The notes below the pieces were generated by a model that saw nothing but the letters and a program-made list of their open reading frames with translations, ran no database searches and had not been told where the DNA came from. Both the position numbers and the translations under genes were made by a program. Shown piece after piece: positions 6,173 through 6,543 of a DNA stretch of 6,543 nt. This stretch comes from an uncultured Clostridium sp. (GTDB lineage Bacteria; Bacillota; Clostridia; TANB77; CAG-508): assembly GCA_946008205.1 (NCBI GenBank), contig CAMGAZ010000083.1:1-6543 (forward strand), given 5' to 3'. How positions within the stretch are numbered: position 1 is the stretch's first letter; each line of letters begins with the position of its first letter.

Positions 6173-6543
6173 GTGGCTAAGAAAAAAAGTTATGATGAAG
6201 ATTTTAAGAAGATAATAGAAGAAAGAATAAAGTTCATAGAAAAAAATAAGGATAAACATAATGTAAGATTGCTATGCAAGGTACTAAAAGTACCGAGTTC
6301 AGTATATTATTATCATCAACAAGGAAAAGTAAACAGCTACGAAGAAAGCAACAAGGAATTAGACAAGAAGATATTAGAAAAATATAACAAATCAAAAGGA
6401 AGATATGGATCTCCAAAAATAAAGAAAGAACTAGAAAAAGATGGAATTAAAGTTAGTCAAAAAAGAGTTGCAAGAAGAATGAAGATATTAGGCATTAAAT
6501 CTGAGATTATAAAAAAATATAAACCAGGACCAGCAAAAAGTAA
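6173..6543 (+). CDS. IS3-family transposase (OrfB-type), partial, with apparent OrfA fragment at its N-terminus
   Basis: The frame is open to the window edge and gives 123 residues. AAAGGAG at 6156-6162 lies ten bases before the GTG at 6173; an in-frame GTG at 6164 is too close to it, and TAA at 6149 closes the frame upstream. Residues from about 17 on match IS150-type OrfB proteins: IKFIEKNKDKHNVRLLCKVL (19-38), SSVYYYH (42-48), and the HTH_21-like region with KGRYGSPKIKKEL (75-87) and VSQKRVARRMKILGIKS (94-110). The DDE catalytic domain would follow beyond the window. Residues 1-13 (VAKKKSYDEDFKK) look like the start of an OrfA protein, whose helix-turn-helix and coiled coil are absent. This suggests that most of orfA is deleted, although a naturally single-ORF element is possible. 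Confidence 0.85.
   Translation, partial: MAKKKSYDEDFKKIIEERIKFIEKNKDKHNVRLLCKVLKVPSSVYYYHQQGKVNSYEESNKELDKKILEKYNKSKGRYGSPKIKKELEKDGIKVSQKRVARRMKILGIKSEIIKKYKPGPAKS

Larger units (their letters stand above)
6091..6543 (+). mobile_element. IS3-family insertion sequence (IS150-like), left part; right end outside the window
   Basis: The left boundary is inferred from where the response-regulator reading frame loses its family pattern, at TGTTAGAATAG (6091 onward). A 5'-TG end is typical of IS3-family elements. Inside lie a consensus promoter, a ribosome binding site and the beginning of an IS3-type transposase, all in the same orientation as the operon. The inverted repeat and target duplication cannot be confirmed without the right end. 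The exact boundary may be off by a few bases. Confidence 0.8.

Noticed and set aside
6234..6416. Open frame on the - strand inside the transposase
   Set aside because: It is antisense to clear IS3 OrfB sequence and is a composition artefact.

Overview
The window is AT-rich, with adenine-rich sense strands, strong AAGGAGG-type ribosome binding sites and AGA as the usual arginine codon. Tryptophan is read from TGG and TGA serves as a stop, so the standard bacterial code applies. Together with the gene families present, this suggests a low-GC Gram-positive bacterium of the Clostridia type. No species can be named from the sequence. All real genes lie on the + strand.

Layout. (1) Positions 60-617 encode a self-contained cytoplasmic sugar O-acetyltransferase of the maltose/galactoside acetyltransferase type. 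A strong intrinsic terminator at 702-738 separates it from what follows. (2) From 846 to 5994 runs a tightly packed gene set that looks like one operon: an MBOAT membrane acyltransferase, its extracellular SGNH-hydrolase partner, an ECF sigma factor, a membrane anti-sigma factor of the RsiV type that overlaps it by 4 bases (ATGA), and a membrane-anchored polysaccharide deacetylase with three Ig-like stalk repeats. Gaps between these genes are -4 to 59 bp, with no terminator seen between them. (3) At 5995, directly after the deacetylase stop codon, a response-regulator gene begins. It breaks off after about 32 codons, where an IS3-family insertion sequence starts (about 6091). The element runs to the window edge with its promoter, ribosome binding site and the beginning of its transposase.

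How the genes work together (inference from known systems). In Bacillus subtilis the sigV-rsiV operon also carries oatA, a peptidoglycan O-acetyltransferase. In Clostridioides difficile the csfV-rsiV locus carries a polysaccharide deacetylase. In both, RsiV binds lysozyme, is cut by signal peptidase and then by intramembrane proteolysis, and releases the sigma factor. Here sigma and anti-sigma sit between a two-protein O-acylation machine (MBOAT + SGNH) and a deacetylase, so one operon could carry both classical wall modifications against lysozyme: O-acetylation and N-deacetylation. The unusual point is that the O-acetylation arm appears split into two proteins, in the PatA/PatB or AlgI/AlgJ style, in place of the fused OatA. 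The response regulator at the 3' end may once have added two-component control, but it has been cut off by the insertion sequence.

No CRISPR array, tRNA, rRNA or phage genes were seen, and no stretch longer than 300 bases lacks a gene or gene remnant.
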